A stretch of DNA of 34,472 nt from Acidimicrobiaceae bacterium (GTDB lineage Bacteria; Actinomycetota; Acidimicrobiia; Acidimicrobiales; RAAP-2). Below the pieces are notes generated by a model, which saw only the letters and a list, made by a program, of their open reading frames with translations, was not told the origin of the DNA and did not search any database. The translations under genes were made by a program, and so were the position numbers. The DNA is taken from positions 1 through 34,472 of the forward strand of contig DAHUZK010000015.1 of assembly GCA_027306605.1 (NCBI GenBank), in the 5' to 3' direction. Below are positions 15,979 to 23,661 of the stretch, piece by piece (the stretch's first letter is position 1; every line of letters starts with the position of its first letter).

Positions 15979-16419
15979 CCGGGTGGCGACAAAGACCGGG
16001 ATCTGACGCGTCGTGTTCTGCTGGTACTCGGCGTAAGGGGGGTAGGCCGCCACGGCGCGCTCCCACCACCGAGCCCTCTCGTCGCCCTCGACGCGGCGCA
16101 CCCGCACCGCGAAGGGCTCGGGCCCGTCCTGGATCGCGACCTCGTCGGGATGCGCCACCAGGTTGTGGAACCACTCGGGGTTGTCGGGCGCACCGCCCTT
16201 GGAGGCGACCAGCGCGTACTCGCCGTCGTGCTCGACGCGCATGACCGGGTTCTTGCGCACCTTGCCGCTCTTGGCGCCACGCGAGGCCACGACGATGATC
16301 GGCATCCCCGTGTCCAGCAGCGTGTTGCCCTTGGTCCCGCCCGACGCCTCGTACTCGGCCACCTGCTCGCGCACCCACTCGGAGGGGCTGGGCTCGTACT
16401 CACCTTGCAATGTCGTCAT
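15973..16419 (-). CDS. Deazaflavin (F420)-dependent nitroreductase-family protein (DDN type)
   Basis: The protein is 148 aa from ATG 16419. The small split-barrel pattern is clear: GMPIIVVASRGAKSGKVRKN, then PVMRVEHDGEYALVASKGG and the PEWFHNLVAHPDEVAIQDG signature. This is the DDN (deazaflavin-dependent nitroreductase) family, known from activation of nitroimidazole drugs in Mycobacterium. Natural roles are F420H2-dependent reduction of quinones or unsaturated compounds. Binding of F420 is a family inference. A TACGCT box lies 7 bases before the ATG, so it may have its own leaderless transcript although it lies 65 bases downstream of pyrE on the same strand. The frame stays open upstream through pyrE as a shadow. 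Confidence 0.9.
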   Translation of the reverse strand: MTTLQGEYEPSPSEWVREQVAEYEASGGTKGNTLLDTGMPIIVVASRGAKSGKVRKNPVMRVEHDGEYALVASKGGAPDNPEWFHNLVAHPDEVAIQDGPEPFAVRVRRVEGDERARWWERAVAAYPPYAEYQQNTTRQIPVFVATRA

Positions 16420-16426
16420 GGCGACG

Positions 16427-16432
16427 AGCGTA
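16427..16432 (-). promoter_or_regulatory. -10-like box (TACGCT) for a possible leaderless nitroreductase transcript
   Basis: On the minus strand TACGCT lies 7 bases before ATG 16419, with no Shine-Dalgarno sequence. It would let the DDN gene be expressed apart from the purine operon upstream. Confidence 0.35.
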
Positions 16433-16458
16433 GGGGCGCCGGGCGACCTCCGCGGCCG

Positions 16459-16501
16459 CTCAGGCGCCCTCGAAGGCCTGATCCTCAGGCACCCTCGAAG
16501 G
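16459..16501. repeat. Duplicated 3' tail of pyrE (two 18-bp copies, 25-bp period)
   Basis: Copies at 16459-16476 and 16484-16501 match at 17 of 18 bases. On the minus strand each encodes Phe-Glu-Gly-Ala-stop. The second copy is the real end of pyrE. The first lies 25 bases further downstream, past the stop. Confidence 0.85.
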
Positions 16502-17042
16502 GGAAGCCGAGGTCCGGCGCGGTCAGGACCGGACGAAACGGCAGGCCCTCGGCGGCCGCCATGGCCTCGACGGTCCCGCCCCGGTCGACCACCGCCACCA
16601 GGAGGACCACCTCGGCGCCCGCCGCCTGGACGGCGTGCGCCGCCTCGAGCAGCGAAGTGCCGCGGGTGACGGTGTCCTCGGTGACCACCACCTTGTCGCC
16701 GGGGTCGAGGGCGCCGGCGATACGGCCGCCCGCCCCGTGATCCTTGACCTCCTTGCGCACGCTGAACGCCTTGAGCGGGCGCCCGCGGGCGGCGGCGACA
16801 CCGGCCGTCACGAAGGCGACCGGGTCGGCTCCCATGGTGAGCCCCCCGATGGCCGTGGTCTCGGGCGGCACGAGCGAGAGGACGGCATGAGCCACGAGCA
16901 ACATGGCCTCGGGACGGCACACGGTCTGCTTCGAATCGATGAACCACGTGCTGGTGCGGCCGGACTTGAGGGTGAAGGTGCCCGTCTTGACCGAGTGCTC
17001 CAGGAGATGGTCGCGCAGGGCACGCGCGTGCTCGGCGCTCAC
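16485..17042 (-). CDS. pyrE: Orotate phosphoribosyltransferase
   Basis: The protein is 185 aa. It converts orotate and PRPP to orotidine 5'-phosphate in pyrimidine synthesis. The PRPP-binding motif is VVVTEDTVTRGTS (118-130). The catalytic-loop lysines lie in FSVRKEVKDHG (K97, K100), and LKSGRTSTWFIDSK is the N-terminal orotate-binding segment. The start is GTG 17042, whose GTGA overlaps the purM stop by 4 bases, so translation is coupled to a purine gene. Placing pyrE at the end of a purine operon links purine and pyrimidine nucleotide supply. No other pyr gene is in the window. Confidence 0.93.
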   Translation of the reverse strand: MSAEHARALRDHLLEHSVKTGTFTLKSGRTSTWFIDSKQTVCRPEAMLLVAHAVLSLVPPETTAIGGLTMGADPVAFVTAGVAAARGRPLKAFSVRKEVKDHGAGGRIAGALDPGDKVVVTEDTVTRGTSLLEAAHAVQAAGAEVVLLVAVVDRGGTVEAMAAAEGLPFRPVLTAPDLGFPFEGA

Positions 17043-18076
17043 CGGAAACGCACACCGGGTTCACCGGGTTCACCGGGTTCACGGGGCACCACCTCACCGA
17101 TCACTCGGCCCGGCTGTCCGGCGGCTCGGAGTGCGGCCAGCACGTCGTCGCACGCGCCCGATCCGACCACGAGCGCCATCCCGATGCCGCGATTGAAGAC
17201 GCGGTCCATCTCGTCGTCGGCAACCGACCCGAACCGCTGGATCTCGTCGAACACCCGCGGCTGCTCCCAGGTGCTCCGGTCCAGCAGGGCGCCTGCGTCA
17301 TCGGGCAGGGCCCGAGGCAGGTTGCCGACGATCCCGCCGCCGGTGATGTGCGCGCATGCGTGCAGCCCGTCCCCCACAGCGGCACGGACCGCCAGCACCG
17401 CCGGTGCGTAGATCACCGACGGCCGCAGCAACTCGTCGGCGAGGCTGTGGCCGGCCCCGCTCCAGGCGGGGTCGTCCAGCGCCAGCTTCGCCCGTTCGAG
17501 CAACACGTGCCGGGCCAGGGTGTAGCCGTTCGAGCGCAGGCCCGGTGAGGGCAGGCCGACCACCACGTCACCGGGGCCCACTCGGTCGGGACCGAGCTGG
17601 GTGCCGTCCTCGACCACGCCGACGGCGAAGCCGGCCAGGTCGAGGTCGCTCGGTGCCATCACGCCGGCGTGCTCGGCCGTCTCGCCCCCGATCAGGGTGC
17701 AACCGGCCCGGCGACAACCCTCGTGCACGCCGGCCACCACGGTGGCCACCTGGTCCGGCTCGACCTTGCCGGTGGCGATGTAGTCGAGCATGAACAGCGG
17801 CTCGGCGCCGATGCAGACCAGGTCGTCGACGCACATGGCGACGAGGTCGATCCCGACGCTGTCCCAGCGGCCGGTGGCCCGGGCGACGGCGAGCTTGGTT
17901 CCCACCCCGTCGGTCGAGGCCACCAGCACCGGGTGTGGGAACCGTCCGATGTCGAGCGGGAACTGGCCGCCGAAGCCGCCGATCCCGCTGACGAGGTGCC
18001 GCATCCGCTCGACGGCGGCGTCACCGGCGGCGATGTCGACCCCGGCGCCGGCGTAGGTGGCGCCGCCCTGCCCCAC
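17039..18076 (-). CDS. purM: Phosphoribosylformylglycinamidine cyclo-ligase (AIR synthetase)
   Basis: The protein is 345 aa. It catalyses ATP-dependent ring closure of FGAM to AIR, the fifth step of purine synthesis. Family motifs are present: TYAGAGVDI at the start, STDGVGTKLAVA, the hallmark GGETAEHAGVM, SPGLRSNGYTLAR, and HITGGGIVGNLPR in the C-terminal half. The start is GTG 18076, 5 bases after the purF stop. The last residues (PGEPGEPG) come from a 9-bp tandem repeat and are not part of the conserved domain. It is co-translated with pyrE through a GTGA overlap. Confidence 0.95.
   Translation of the reverse strand: MGQGGATYAGAGVDIAAGDAAVERMRHLVSGIGGFGGQFPLDIGRFPHPVLVASTDGVGTKLAVARATGRWDSVGIDLVAMCVDDLVCIGAEPLFMLDYIATGKVEPDQVATVVAGVHEGCRRAGCTLIGGETAEHAGVMAPSDLDLAGFAVGVVEDGTQLGPDRVGPGDVVVGLPSPGLRSNGYTLARHVLLERAKLALDDPAWSGAGHSLADELLRPSVIYAPAVLAVRAAVGDGLHACAHITGGGIVGNLPRALPDDAGALLDRSTWEQPRVFDEIQRFGSVADDEMDRVFNRGIGMALVVGSGACDDVLAALRAAGQPGRVIGEVVPREPGEPGEPGVRFR
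17055..17081. repeat. Three perfect 9-bp tandem repeats in the 3' end of purM
   Basis: CCGGGTTCA occurs three times in a row and encodes the Pro-Gly-Glu repeats at the PurM C-terminus (minus strand). It is an in-frame, length-neutral microsatellite and may vary between strains. Confidence 0.9.
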
Positions 18077-18081
18077 CGTGC

Positions 18082-19566
18082 TCAGACCCCGGGCAGCGCG
18101 CCCTGGTGGGCCATCGTGGCGGGCGCGCGCCCGACAGTCACCGGCACGGTCCTGGCGGCGGGCGTCGGCGTCGGGTAGTCACCGGTGAAGCAGGCATCGC
18201 AGAAGCCGCCGTCCGCGCCGATCGCCGCCTTCAGGTTCTCGATGCTGATGTAGGCGAGCGAGTCCGCGCCGAGGACGCGGGCCATCTCCTCCACCGAGTG
18301 GTCGGTCGCCAGCAGCTCGTCGTGCGAGGGCGTGTCGATGCCGTAGAAGCAGGGCCAGCGCCACGGCGGCGAGGAGATGCGCAGGTGCACCTCGGACGCG
18401 CCTGCCTCGCGCAGCATCTTGATGACCGAGCGCTGCGTGGTGCCGCGCACGATCGAGTCGTCCACCACGACCAGGCGCTTGCCGGTGACGGCATCGCGCA
18501 GCGGGTTCAGCTTGCGCCGCACCGCGTCGGCCCGCTCCTTCTGGTCGGGCGCGATGAACGAACGGCCGATGTAGCGGTTCTTGACCAGACCCTGCCCGTA
18601 GGGGATCCCGCTGGCCCGGGCGAAGCCCTCCGCTGCCGGCACGCCCGACTCGGGTACGCCCATGACCATGTCCGCCTCCGCCGGTGCCTGCGCCGCCAGG
18701 AGCTCGCCCATGCGGCAACGCGTCTCGTGCACCTCGCGGCCGTAGAGGCGGCTGTCGGGGCGGGCGATGTAGGCGAACTCGAAGATGCACAGACGCGGCT
18801 CCACCTCGCGCAACCACGGCACGTCGAGGCTCGTGGGCCCGGCGGCGTCGATCACCACCATCTCGCCCGGCGCGACCTCGCGCACGAAGGTGGCGCCGAT
18901 CACGTTCAGGGCCGGGGTCTCCGAGGCCAGCACCCAGCCATCGGGTGCTTCGGCCGGGCCGAGACGCCCCAGGCACAGCGGCCGGAAGCCGAAGGGGTCA
19001 CGCACGCCGAAGAGGCGCTCGGAGCTCATGAGGACGAAGGAGAAGGCACCCTCGAGGATCGGCAGCACCGCCTGGAGCGCGGTGGACAGGTCCTCGGTCT
19101 CGGGGAAGGCGTGCATGAGGAGCTCGGCCACCACGTCGCTGTCGGTGGCAACGGAGCCGGGCAGCATGCCGACCTTCTCGGCCAGCGCCGCCGTGTTGGT
19201 CAGGTTCCCGTTGTGGGCCAGGGCGAAGCCGGCCCGGCCGGCGGGCCGGTAGACCGGTTGTGCGCCCGCCCAGTCCGAGGCGCCGTGGGTCGAGTAACGC
19301 GTGTGGCCGATGGCCAGGTGGCCCTGGAGACCCGAGAGCGTCCGCTCGTCGAAGACCGTGGCCACCAGGCCCATGTCCTTGACGACGGTGACGGTGTCCC
19401 CGTCGCTGACCGCCATGCCGGCCGATTCCTGGCCCCGGTGCTGAAGGGCGAAGAGGCCGTCGAAGGTGAGATTGGCCACCGGCAAGTCGGGCGCAAAGAC
19501 CCCGAAGACACCGCACGCTTCCTTCACGCCATCCACCCGCCCCTCATTGTCGCACAGGACGGTCAC
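18082..19566 (-). CDS. purF: Amidophosphoribosyltransferase (glutamine PRPP amidotransferase)
   Basis: The protein is 494 aa from GTG 19566. It makes 5-phosphoribosylamine from PRPP and glutamine, the committed purine step. With this start an 17-residue propeptide precedes the nucleophile C18 (in KEACGVFGVF), which must be exposed by cleavage. The glutaminase domain shows HTRYSTHG and AHNGNLTN. The PRPP motif is VVVDDSIVRGTT. Cysteines in RLCIFEFAY, WPCFYGID and FCDACFTG match the four [4Fe-4S] ligands of the Bacillus subtilis-type enzyme, which is oxygen-sensitive and feedback-inhibited by nucleotides. The GTG overlaps the purL stop as GTGA. GTG 19530, preceded by GAGGGG, is an alternative start. 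Confidence 0.95.
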   Translation of the reverse strand: MTVLCDNEGRVDGVKEACGVFGVFAPDLPVANLTFDGLFALQHRGQESAGMAVSDGDTVTVVKDMGLVATVFDERTLSGLQGHLAIGHTRYSTHGASDWAGAQPVYRPAGRAGFALAHNGNLTNTAALAEKVGMLPGSVATDSDVVAELLMHAFPETEDLSTALQAVLPILEGAFSFVLMSSERLFGVRDPFGFRPLCLGRLGPAEAPDGWVLASETPALNVIGATFVREVAPGEMVVIDAAGPTSLDVPWLREVEPRLCIFEFAYIARPDSRLYGREVHETRCRMGELLAAQAPAEADMVMGVPESGVPAAEGFARASGIPYGQGLVKNRYIGRSFIAPDQKERADAVRRKLNPLRDAVTGKRLVVVDDSIVRGTTQRSVIKMLREAGASEVHLRISSPPWRWPCFYGIDTPSHDELLATDHSVEEMARVLGADSLAYISIENLKAAIGADGGFCDACFTGDYPTPTPAARTVPVTVGRAPATMAHQGALPGV

Positions 19567-21851
19567 GGCAGGTCGCCCAGGTCCCGGGGCAGATTGCCCT
19601 CGTAGGCGGACCGCAGCTCGGCCACCGGGACCTCCACCCTGGTGCCCAGCCTGAAGCGGTCGCCCCCGGCCCGGCCGAGCACGGCGCTCGGCACGCCGGC
19701 AGCGGAGGCCCGGGCACAGAGCGCGTCGGGGTCCGCCGTCGCCACCACGAAGCGCGAGGGCAGCTCGGTGAAGAGCTCGCCCGGATCGAACTCGGCACCG
19801 CCGGGGCCGGCGAGCGCGCACCCGACGCCGGCCTCTGCCGCCATCTCGGCCAGCGCCACGGCGACGCCGCCGCCGGACACGTCGTGCACGGCGTGCAGCG
19901 GACCGGGTTGGCCGGCCACGACTGCGGCGACCAGCCCCGCGACCAGCGCGCACGCCCGGGCGTGACCGGCGACGTCCAGCGGGGGCACGGACCCGCCGTG
20001 GTGATGCCGGCACTCGCCGGCCCAGCGGGTCCCGGCCAGCGGATAGGGGTCCCCGGTCCCGGCCGCCCGCGGGCCCACGAGCACCACGGCGTCGCCCTCC
20101 GCCCAGGCCAGCCCCGGTGGCGGCGCATGCACCGCGTCGACCAGGCCCAGCACGCCGAGCACGGGGGTGGGGTCGATGTCGGCGCCGCCGCTCTCGTTGT
20201 AGAGGCTCACGTTTCCCCCGATCACGGGGAGGTCGAAGGCGCGGCAGGCCTCGGCCATGCCGTCGATGCACTCCGAGAGCTGCCACATCACCTCGGGGTG
20301 CTCGGGATTGCCGAAGTTGAGGCAGTTGACGACGGCCACGGCCGTCGCTCCGACGCAGGCCAGGTTGGCCACGCTCTCGGCCAGGACCAGAGCGGTGCCG
20401 GCACGCGGGTCGAGCGCGCAGGCGCGGGGGTTCGAATCGGTGCTGAGCGCCACGCCGCGCTCCGAGGGGGGCAGGCCCGGACCGGCCAGGCGCAGCAGGG
20501 CAGCATCGCCCCCCGGTCCGGCCACGGTGTTCAAGAAGAGCTGGTGGTCGTACTGGCGATAGACCCAGCGCGTCGAGCGCAGGAGCGACACCAGGTCGGC
20601 GGCACAGTCCTCGGGCGGCCCGAGGGGTGAGGCCGGCACCGGCACGGGCGCACGGCGCGGCCGGTCGTAGAGGGGTGCGTCGTCGGCCAGCGACGCGGCG
20701 GGTACGTCGGCCAGCACCGGACCGTCGAGCCCGTTGCGAATGCGCAGACGTCCCCCGCCGTCGGGCTCGGGAGCGGTCACGGTGCCGATGACGGTGGCCC
20801 GCACCTCCCACTTCTCGCAGATCGCCGCGACGGAGGGCCACGACTCGGGCGTGACGATGGCCAGCATGCGCTCCTGGCTCTCGCTCGTCATCACCTCCCA
20901 GGGCTCCATCCCCTCCTCGCGCCGGGGCACGGCGGACACGTCGACGTCCATGCCGACGCCACCCCGCCCCGCGGTCTCGCTGGTGGCGCAGGCCAGGCCG
21001 GCACCGCCGAGGTCCTGGATCCCGACCACCAGCTTGGTGTCGAGCAGCTCGAGACAGGCCTCGATGAGGCGCTTCTCCTCGAAGGGGTCGCCCACCTGCA
21101 CGCTGGGCCGCTTGGTGTCGTCGGCGGCGCCGGCGTCGTCGCCGCTGAACCCGGCCGAGGCCAGCACGCTCACCCCGCCGATGCCGTCGCGTCCGGTGCT
21201 CGCTCCGAGCAGGACGGCCAGGTTGCCCGGCCCCGAGGCGATGCCGAGCACGAGCCGGTCCGTCGGCAGGGCGCCCATGCAGAGCACGTTGACCAGCGGG
21301 TTCTGCGCATAGCAGGGGTCGAAGGTCAGCTCGCCGCCCACGGTCGGCACGCCCACCGAGTTGCCGTAGCCCGAGATCCCACCCACGACTCCCTCGACGA
21401 GCCAGCGCTGGCGGGCGTCGTCGGGGGTCCCGAAGAACAGGGGGTCCATGACGGCCAAGGGCCGGGCGCCCATGGTGAAGATGTCGCGCAGGATGCCGCC
21501 GACCCCGGTGGCCGCTCCCTGGTACGGCTCGATCGCCGACGGGTGGTTGTGGCTCTCGATGCGGATGGCCACCGCGATCCCGTCACCGGCGTCGATGACC
21601 CCTGCGTTCTCCCCCGGTCCCACCAACACGCGCCGGCCCTGGGTCGGGAGGCGGCGCAGGTGCAGGCGAGACGACTTGTAGGAGCAGTGCTCGCTCCACA
21701 TGACGGCGTAGAGCGCCAGCTCGAGGTGGTTGGGCCGGCGGCCCAGGATCTTGCCGACGGCCTCGAACTCGTCGTCGGTCAGGCCCAGTGCCCGGTGCAG
21801 CAGTTCCTCTCCCGGCGGCTCGTCGGGCGGCGCCTCGACCGGAGGAATCAT
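19563..21851 (-). CDS. purL: Phosphoribosylformylglycinamidine synthase subunit II
   Basis: The protein is 762 aa, the usual length for stand-alone small PurL. It forms FGAM from FGAR and ATP with ammonia from PurQ, and needs PurS as a bridge. Conserved segments are visible: MWSEHCSYKSSR, IRIESHNHPSAIEPYQGAAT, GVGGILRDIFTMGARP, QDLGGAGLA and GGNVSLYNES. The start at ATG 21851 is fixed by GGAGG 5 bases upstream. GTG 21863 in the same frame overlaps that site and is unlikely. purQ and purS lie about 1-2 kb away at the end of the purA-purQ cluster. Downstream, purF begins inside the purL stop codon. Confidence 0.96.
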   Translation of the reverse strand: MIPPVEAPPDEPPGEELLHRALGLTDDEFEAVGKILGRRPNHLELALYAVMWSEHCSYKSSRLHLRRLPTQGRRVLVGPGENAGVIDAGDGIAVAIRIESHNHPSAIEPYQGAATGVGGILRDIFTMGARPLAVMDPLFFGTPDDARQRWLVEGVVGGISGYGNSVGVPTVGGELTFDPCYAQNPLVNVLCMGALPTDRLVLGIASGPGNLAVLLGASTGRDGIGGVSVLASAGFSGDDAGAADDTKRPSVQVGDPFEEKRLIEACLELLDTKLVVGIQDLGGAGLACATSETAGRGGVGMDVDVSAVPRREEGMEPWEVMTSESQERMLAIVTPESWPSVAAICEKWEVRATVIGTVTAPEPDGGGRLRIRNGLDGPVLADVPAASLADDAPLYDRPRRAPVPVPASPLGPPEDCAADLVSLLRSTRWVYRQYDHQLFLNTVAGPGGDAALLRLAGPGLPPSERGVALSTDSNPRACALDPRAGTALVLAESVANLACVGATAVAVVNCLNFGNPEHPEVMWQLSECIDGMAEACRAFDLPVIGGNVSLYNESGGADIDPTPVLGVLGLVDAVHAPPPGLAWAEGDAVVLVGPRAAGTGDPYPLAGTRWAGECRHHHGGSVPPLDVAGHARACALVAGLVAAVVAGQPGPLHAVHDVSGGGVAVALAEMAAEAGVGCALAGPGGAEFDPGELFTELPSRFVVATADPDALCARASAAGVPSAVLGRAGGDRFRLGTRVEVPVAELRSAYEGNLPRDLGDLP

Positions 21852-21882
21852 GGCAACCTCCACGATAGAGGCCGGGACCCGG

Positions 21883-22305
21883 TCACAGTGCGTCCCGACG
21901 GGTCCAGGCCCACCGCAGCACGAACAGCGACAGTCCCAAGGTGAGCAGGTTGATCACCAGCTCCATCACACCGTTGCCCCCCTTCCCCCAGACACCGTGC
22001 TGGAGGTCGTAGAGCACGTCCATCCCGAAGAGATAGAGCCCGGCCCCACCGCCGGCCAGGAGCCAGAACAGGGCCGCCCGCCGCGCCGTCAGGAGGCAGA
22101 AGGAGCCGGCGACCAGGCAGAGGGCGAGCCATCCGTCGGCCAGCGGGAAGGCGTCTTCGAACTGCGTGTAGGCCAGTCCCGGCTCGGAGGCGACCACGGA
22201 GCGGTGGACCAGCCAGGCAATCCAGTACGCGGCGATCAGGCCGGCCGCCCCCAGGAGCACGACGGCCATGCCGCGCCGCGCCCCCGCGTCCACGGCTGCG
22301 CGCAT
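21883..22305 (-). CDS. Small four-helix membrane protein, unknown function
   Basis: The protein is 140 aa with four likely transmembrane helices (about 14-34, 57-75, 80-98 and 113-132). Between helices 3 and 4 lies an acidic/polar loop (MDVLYDLQHGVW, then GNGVMELVIN), with Asp, His and Glu near the membrane. I do not recognise the family with certainty. It lies 31 bases upstream of purL on the same strand and may be on the same transcript, but nothing ties it to purine metabolism. A TACCCT box lies 6 bases before the ATG. A role in transport or sensing is possible and unproven. Confidence 0.7.
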   Translation of the reverse strand: MRAAVDAGARRGMAVVLLGAAGLIAAYWIAWLVHRSVVASEPGLAYTQFEDAFPLADGWLALCLVAGSFCLLTARRAALFWLLAGGGAGLYLFGMDVLYDLQHGVWGKGGNGVMELVINLLTLGLSLFVLRWAWTRRDAL

Positions 22306-22311
22306 CGACGC

Positions 22312-22317
22312 AGGGTA
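22312..22317 (-). promoter_or_regulatory. -10-like box (TACCCT) before the small membrane protein and purL
   Basis: On the minus strand TACCCT ends 6 bases before ATG 22305, with no Shine-Dalgarno sequence. It could be the promoter for the membrane protein-purL-purF-purM-pyrE unit. No clear -35 box is visible. Confidence 0.35.
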
Positions 22318-22517
22318 ACGCGCCCTCTGGCGGAAAAGGCAGCCCGCAACGCCCCGAGACGCCCCAATACCCCCAGCGCGCGTTCAGGGATTGCACCGTT
22401 GCATGACCGCATTTGCGTGAAGGCCGGGGCCGCGATACCCGAAATGCCACCCGAGCCAAGCGCGCAAAATCGCGAAAAAACTGCACCAGGTGAGTCTGAA
22501 GGCCGGCGCGGACGCGG

Positions 22518-22523
22518 CACAAT
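22518..22523 (+). promoter_or_regulatory. -10-like box (CACAAT) for a possible leaderless transcript
   Basis: CACAAT ends 6 bases before ATG 22530. There is no usable ribosome site. A weak -35 candidate (CTGAAG) lies 16 bases upstream. Confidence 0.35.
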
Positions 22524-22529
22524 GGAAGC

Positions 22530-22958
22530 ATGCCAACGAAGACAAAGACGTCGGCTCCCCGCAAGCCCATGAGCACCGGCCACAAGGCCGCCCTCGCCCG
22601 TGGTCGTGCCGAGAGTGCGACCGTTCGCCACTATCTCGAGGCGCTCGAGACCTCCAAGCCCAAGCGGGGCCGCAAGCGCACCCCCGCCTCCATCGACAAG
22701 CGGCTGGCCACCATCGAGTCGCAGCTGGCCGCCGCCGACGCGCTGAACCGCCTCCACCTGCTCCAGGAGCAGAAAGACCTGCTCGACGAGCGCTCGCGGG
22801 TCGATCAGGTCAGGGATCTCACCGCGCTGGAGAAGCAATTCATCAAGGTCGCCAAGGCCTACGGAGAGCGCAAGGGCATCACCTACGCCACCTGGCGTGC
22901 GGCCGGCGTGAGCGCGGCGGTGCTCCAGAAGGCCGAGATCTCGCGGGCTCGCAGCTGA
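22530..22958 (+). CDS. Basic coiled protein with AT-hook-like motif, unknown function
   Basis: The protein is 142 aa with a Lys/Thr/Arg-rich N-terminus. It contains KPKRGRKRTP (about 43-52), whose RGR core with flanking Pro/Lys resembles an AT-hook DNA-binding motif. A helical stretch follows, rich in Leu/Glu/Lys (about 55-100: RLATIESQLAAADAL and on), then YGERKGITYATWRAAGV near the C-terminus. The pattern looks like a conserved actinobacterial protein of unknown function. The basic tail and AT-hook suggest nucleic-acid binding. It runs against the purine genes and ends 15 bases from the purQ stop, splitting purQ from purL. Function not known. Confidence 0.78.
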   Translation: MPTKTKTSAPRKPMSTGHKAALARGRAESATVRHYLEALETSKPKRGRKRTPASIDKRLATIESQLAAADALNRLHLLQEQKDLLDERSRVDQVRDLTALEKQFIKVAKAYGERKGITYATWRAAGVSAAVLQKAEISRARS

Positions 22959-22965
22959 CGCTGCG
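22950..22965. terminator. Small hairpin with the stop codon in its loop (weak terminator candidate)
   Basis: CGCAGC-TGAC-GCTGCG is a perfect 6-bp inverted repeat whose loop holds the TGA of the basic protein gene. It lies at the convergent junction with purQ. No T-tract follows. Confidence 0.3.
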
Positions 22966-22973
22966 CCGACCGC

Positions 22974-23660
22974 TCAGGCCGCTGCTGCGGCCCGGGCGGC
23001 CGCCGCAGCGACCAGCGACCGCAAGAGCACCAATCCGTCATCGGAACCGAGCAGCGCGCTACTGGCCCGCTCGGGGTGGGGCATGAGGCCGACGACATTG
23101 CCGGTCTCGTTGGCGATGCCGGCGATGGCGTCGACGGAGCCGTTGGGATTCTCGGCATAACGCAGCACGATCCGGTCCTCGTCCTGCAACCGGCGCAGCG
23201 TCTCTGCGTCACAGGTGTAATTCCCCGAGAAGTGGTTGATGGGTATCACCAGCTCGGTGCCGGTGCTCACGCCCGCCGTCAACACCGACGCGGTCGAGGC
23301 GACCACGAGGCGGGCCGGTTCGCACAGGAAGCGGAGCCGTCCGTTCTTCTGCAGCGCGCCCGGCAGCAGGCCCGCCTCGGTCAGGACCTGGAAGCCGTTG
23401 CAGATCCCGACCACGGGGCCGCCGGCGCGGGCGAAGGCCCGCACGGCCTCCATGACCGGGGAGAAGCGCGCCAGCGCCCCCGGCCGCAGGTAGTCGCCAT
23501 GGGCGAAGCCGCCGGGCAGCACGAGGGCATCGACCCCGCCGAGGTCGGCATCACGGTGCCAGACCAAGGCGCCGGTGCCGCCGGCGGCCTCGACCGCCGC
23601 CACGACGTCGTGCTCGCAGTTGGTGCCGGGAAAGACGACGACGCCGATGCGCGGCGCCAT
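22974..23660 (-). CDS. purQ: Phosphoribosylformylglycinamidine synthase subunit I (glutaminase)
   Basis: The protein is 228 aa, a class I glutamine amidotransferase that supplies ammonia to PurL. The nucleophile is C87 (GICNGFQVLTEAG), and the catalytic H195 and E197 lie in LMPHPERAS. VVVFPGTNCEHD at the N-terminus and LPGGFAHGDYLRPGA are PurQ-specific. It begins one base after the purS stop. The C-terminus ends in an Ala-rich tail (AAAAARAAAAA) not needed for the fold. It closes the purA-purD-purB-purC-purS-purQ unit. Confidence 0.96.
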   Translation of the reverse strand: MAPRIGVVVFPGTNCEHDVVAAVEAAGGTGALVWHRDADLGGVDALVLPGGFAHGDYLRPGALARFSPVMEAVRAFARAGGPVVGICNGFQVLTEAGLLPGALQKNGRLRFLCEPARLVVASTASVLTAGVSTGTELVIPINHFSGNYTCDAETLRRLQDEDRIVLRYAENPNGSVDAIAGIANETGNVVGLMPHPERASSALLGSDDGLVLLRSLVAAAAARAAAAA

Positions 23661-23661
23661 C

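Larger units (their letters stand above)
22306..22529. other. Divergent intergenic region between the small membrane protein and the basic protein
   Basis: This is 224 bases without a gene. It should hold two divergent promoters; -10-like boxes sit at each end (22312-22317 minus, 22518-22523 plus). The middle is somewhat A-rich (CGCGAAAAAACTG near 22471). I see no riboswitch fold or clear operator. Confidence 0.5.
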
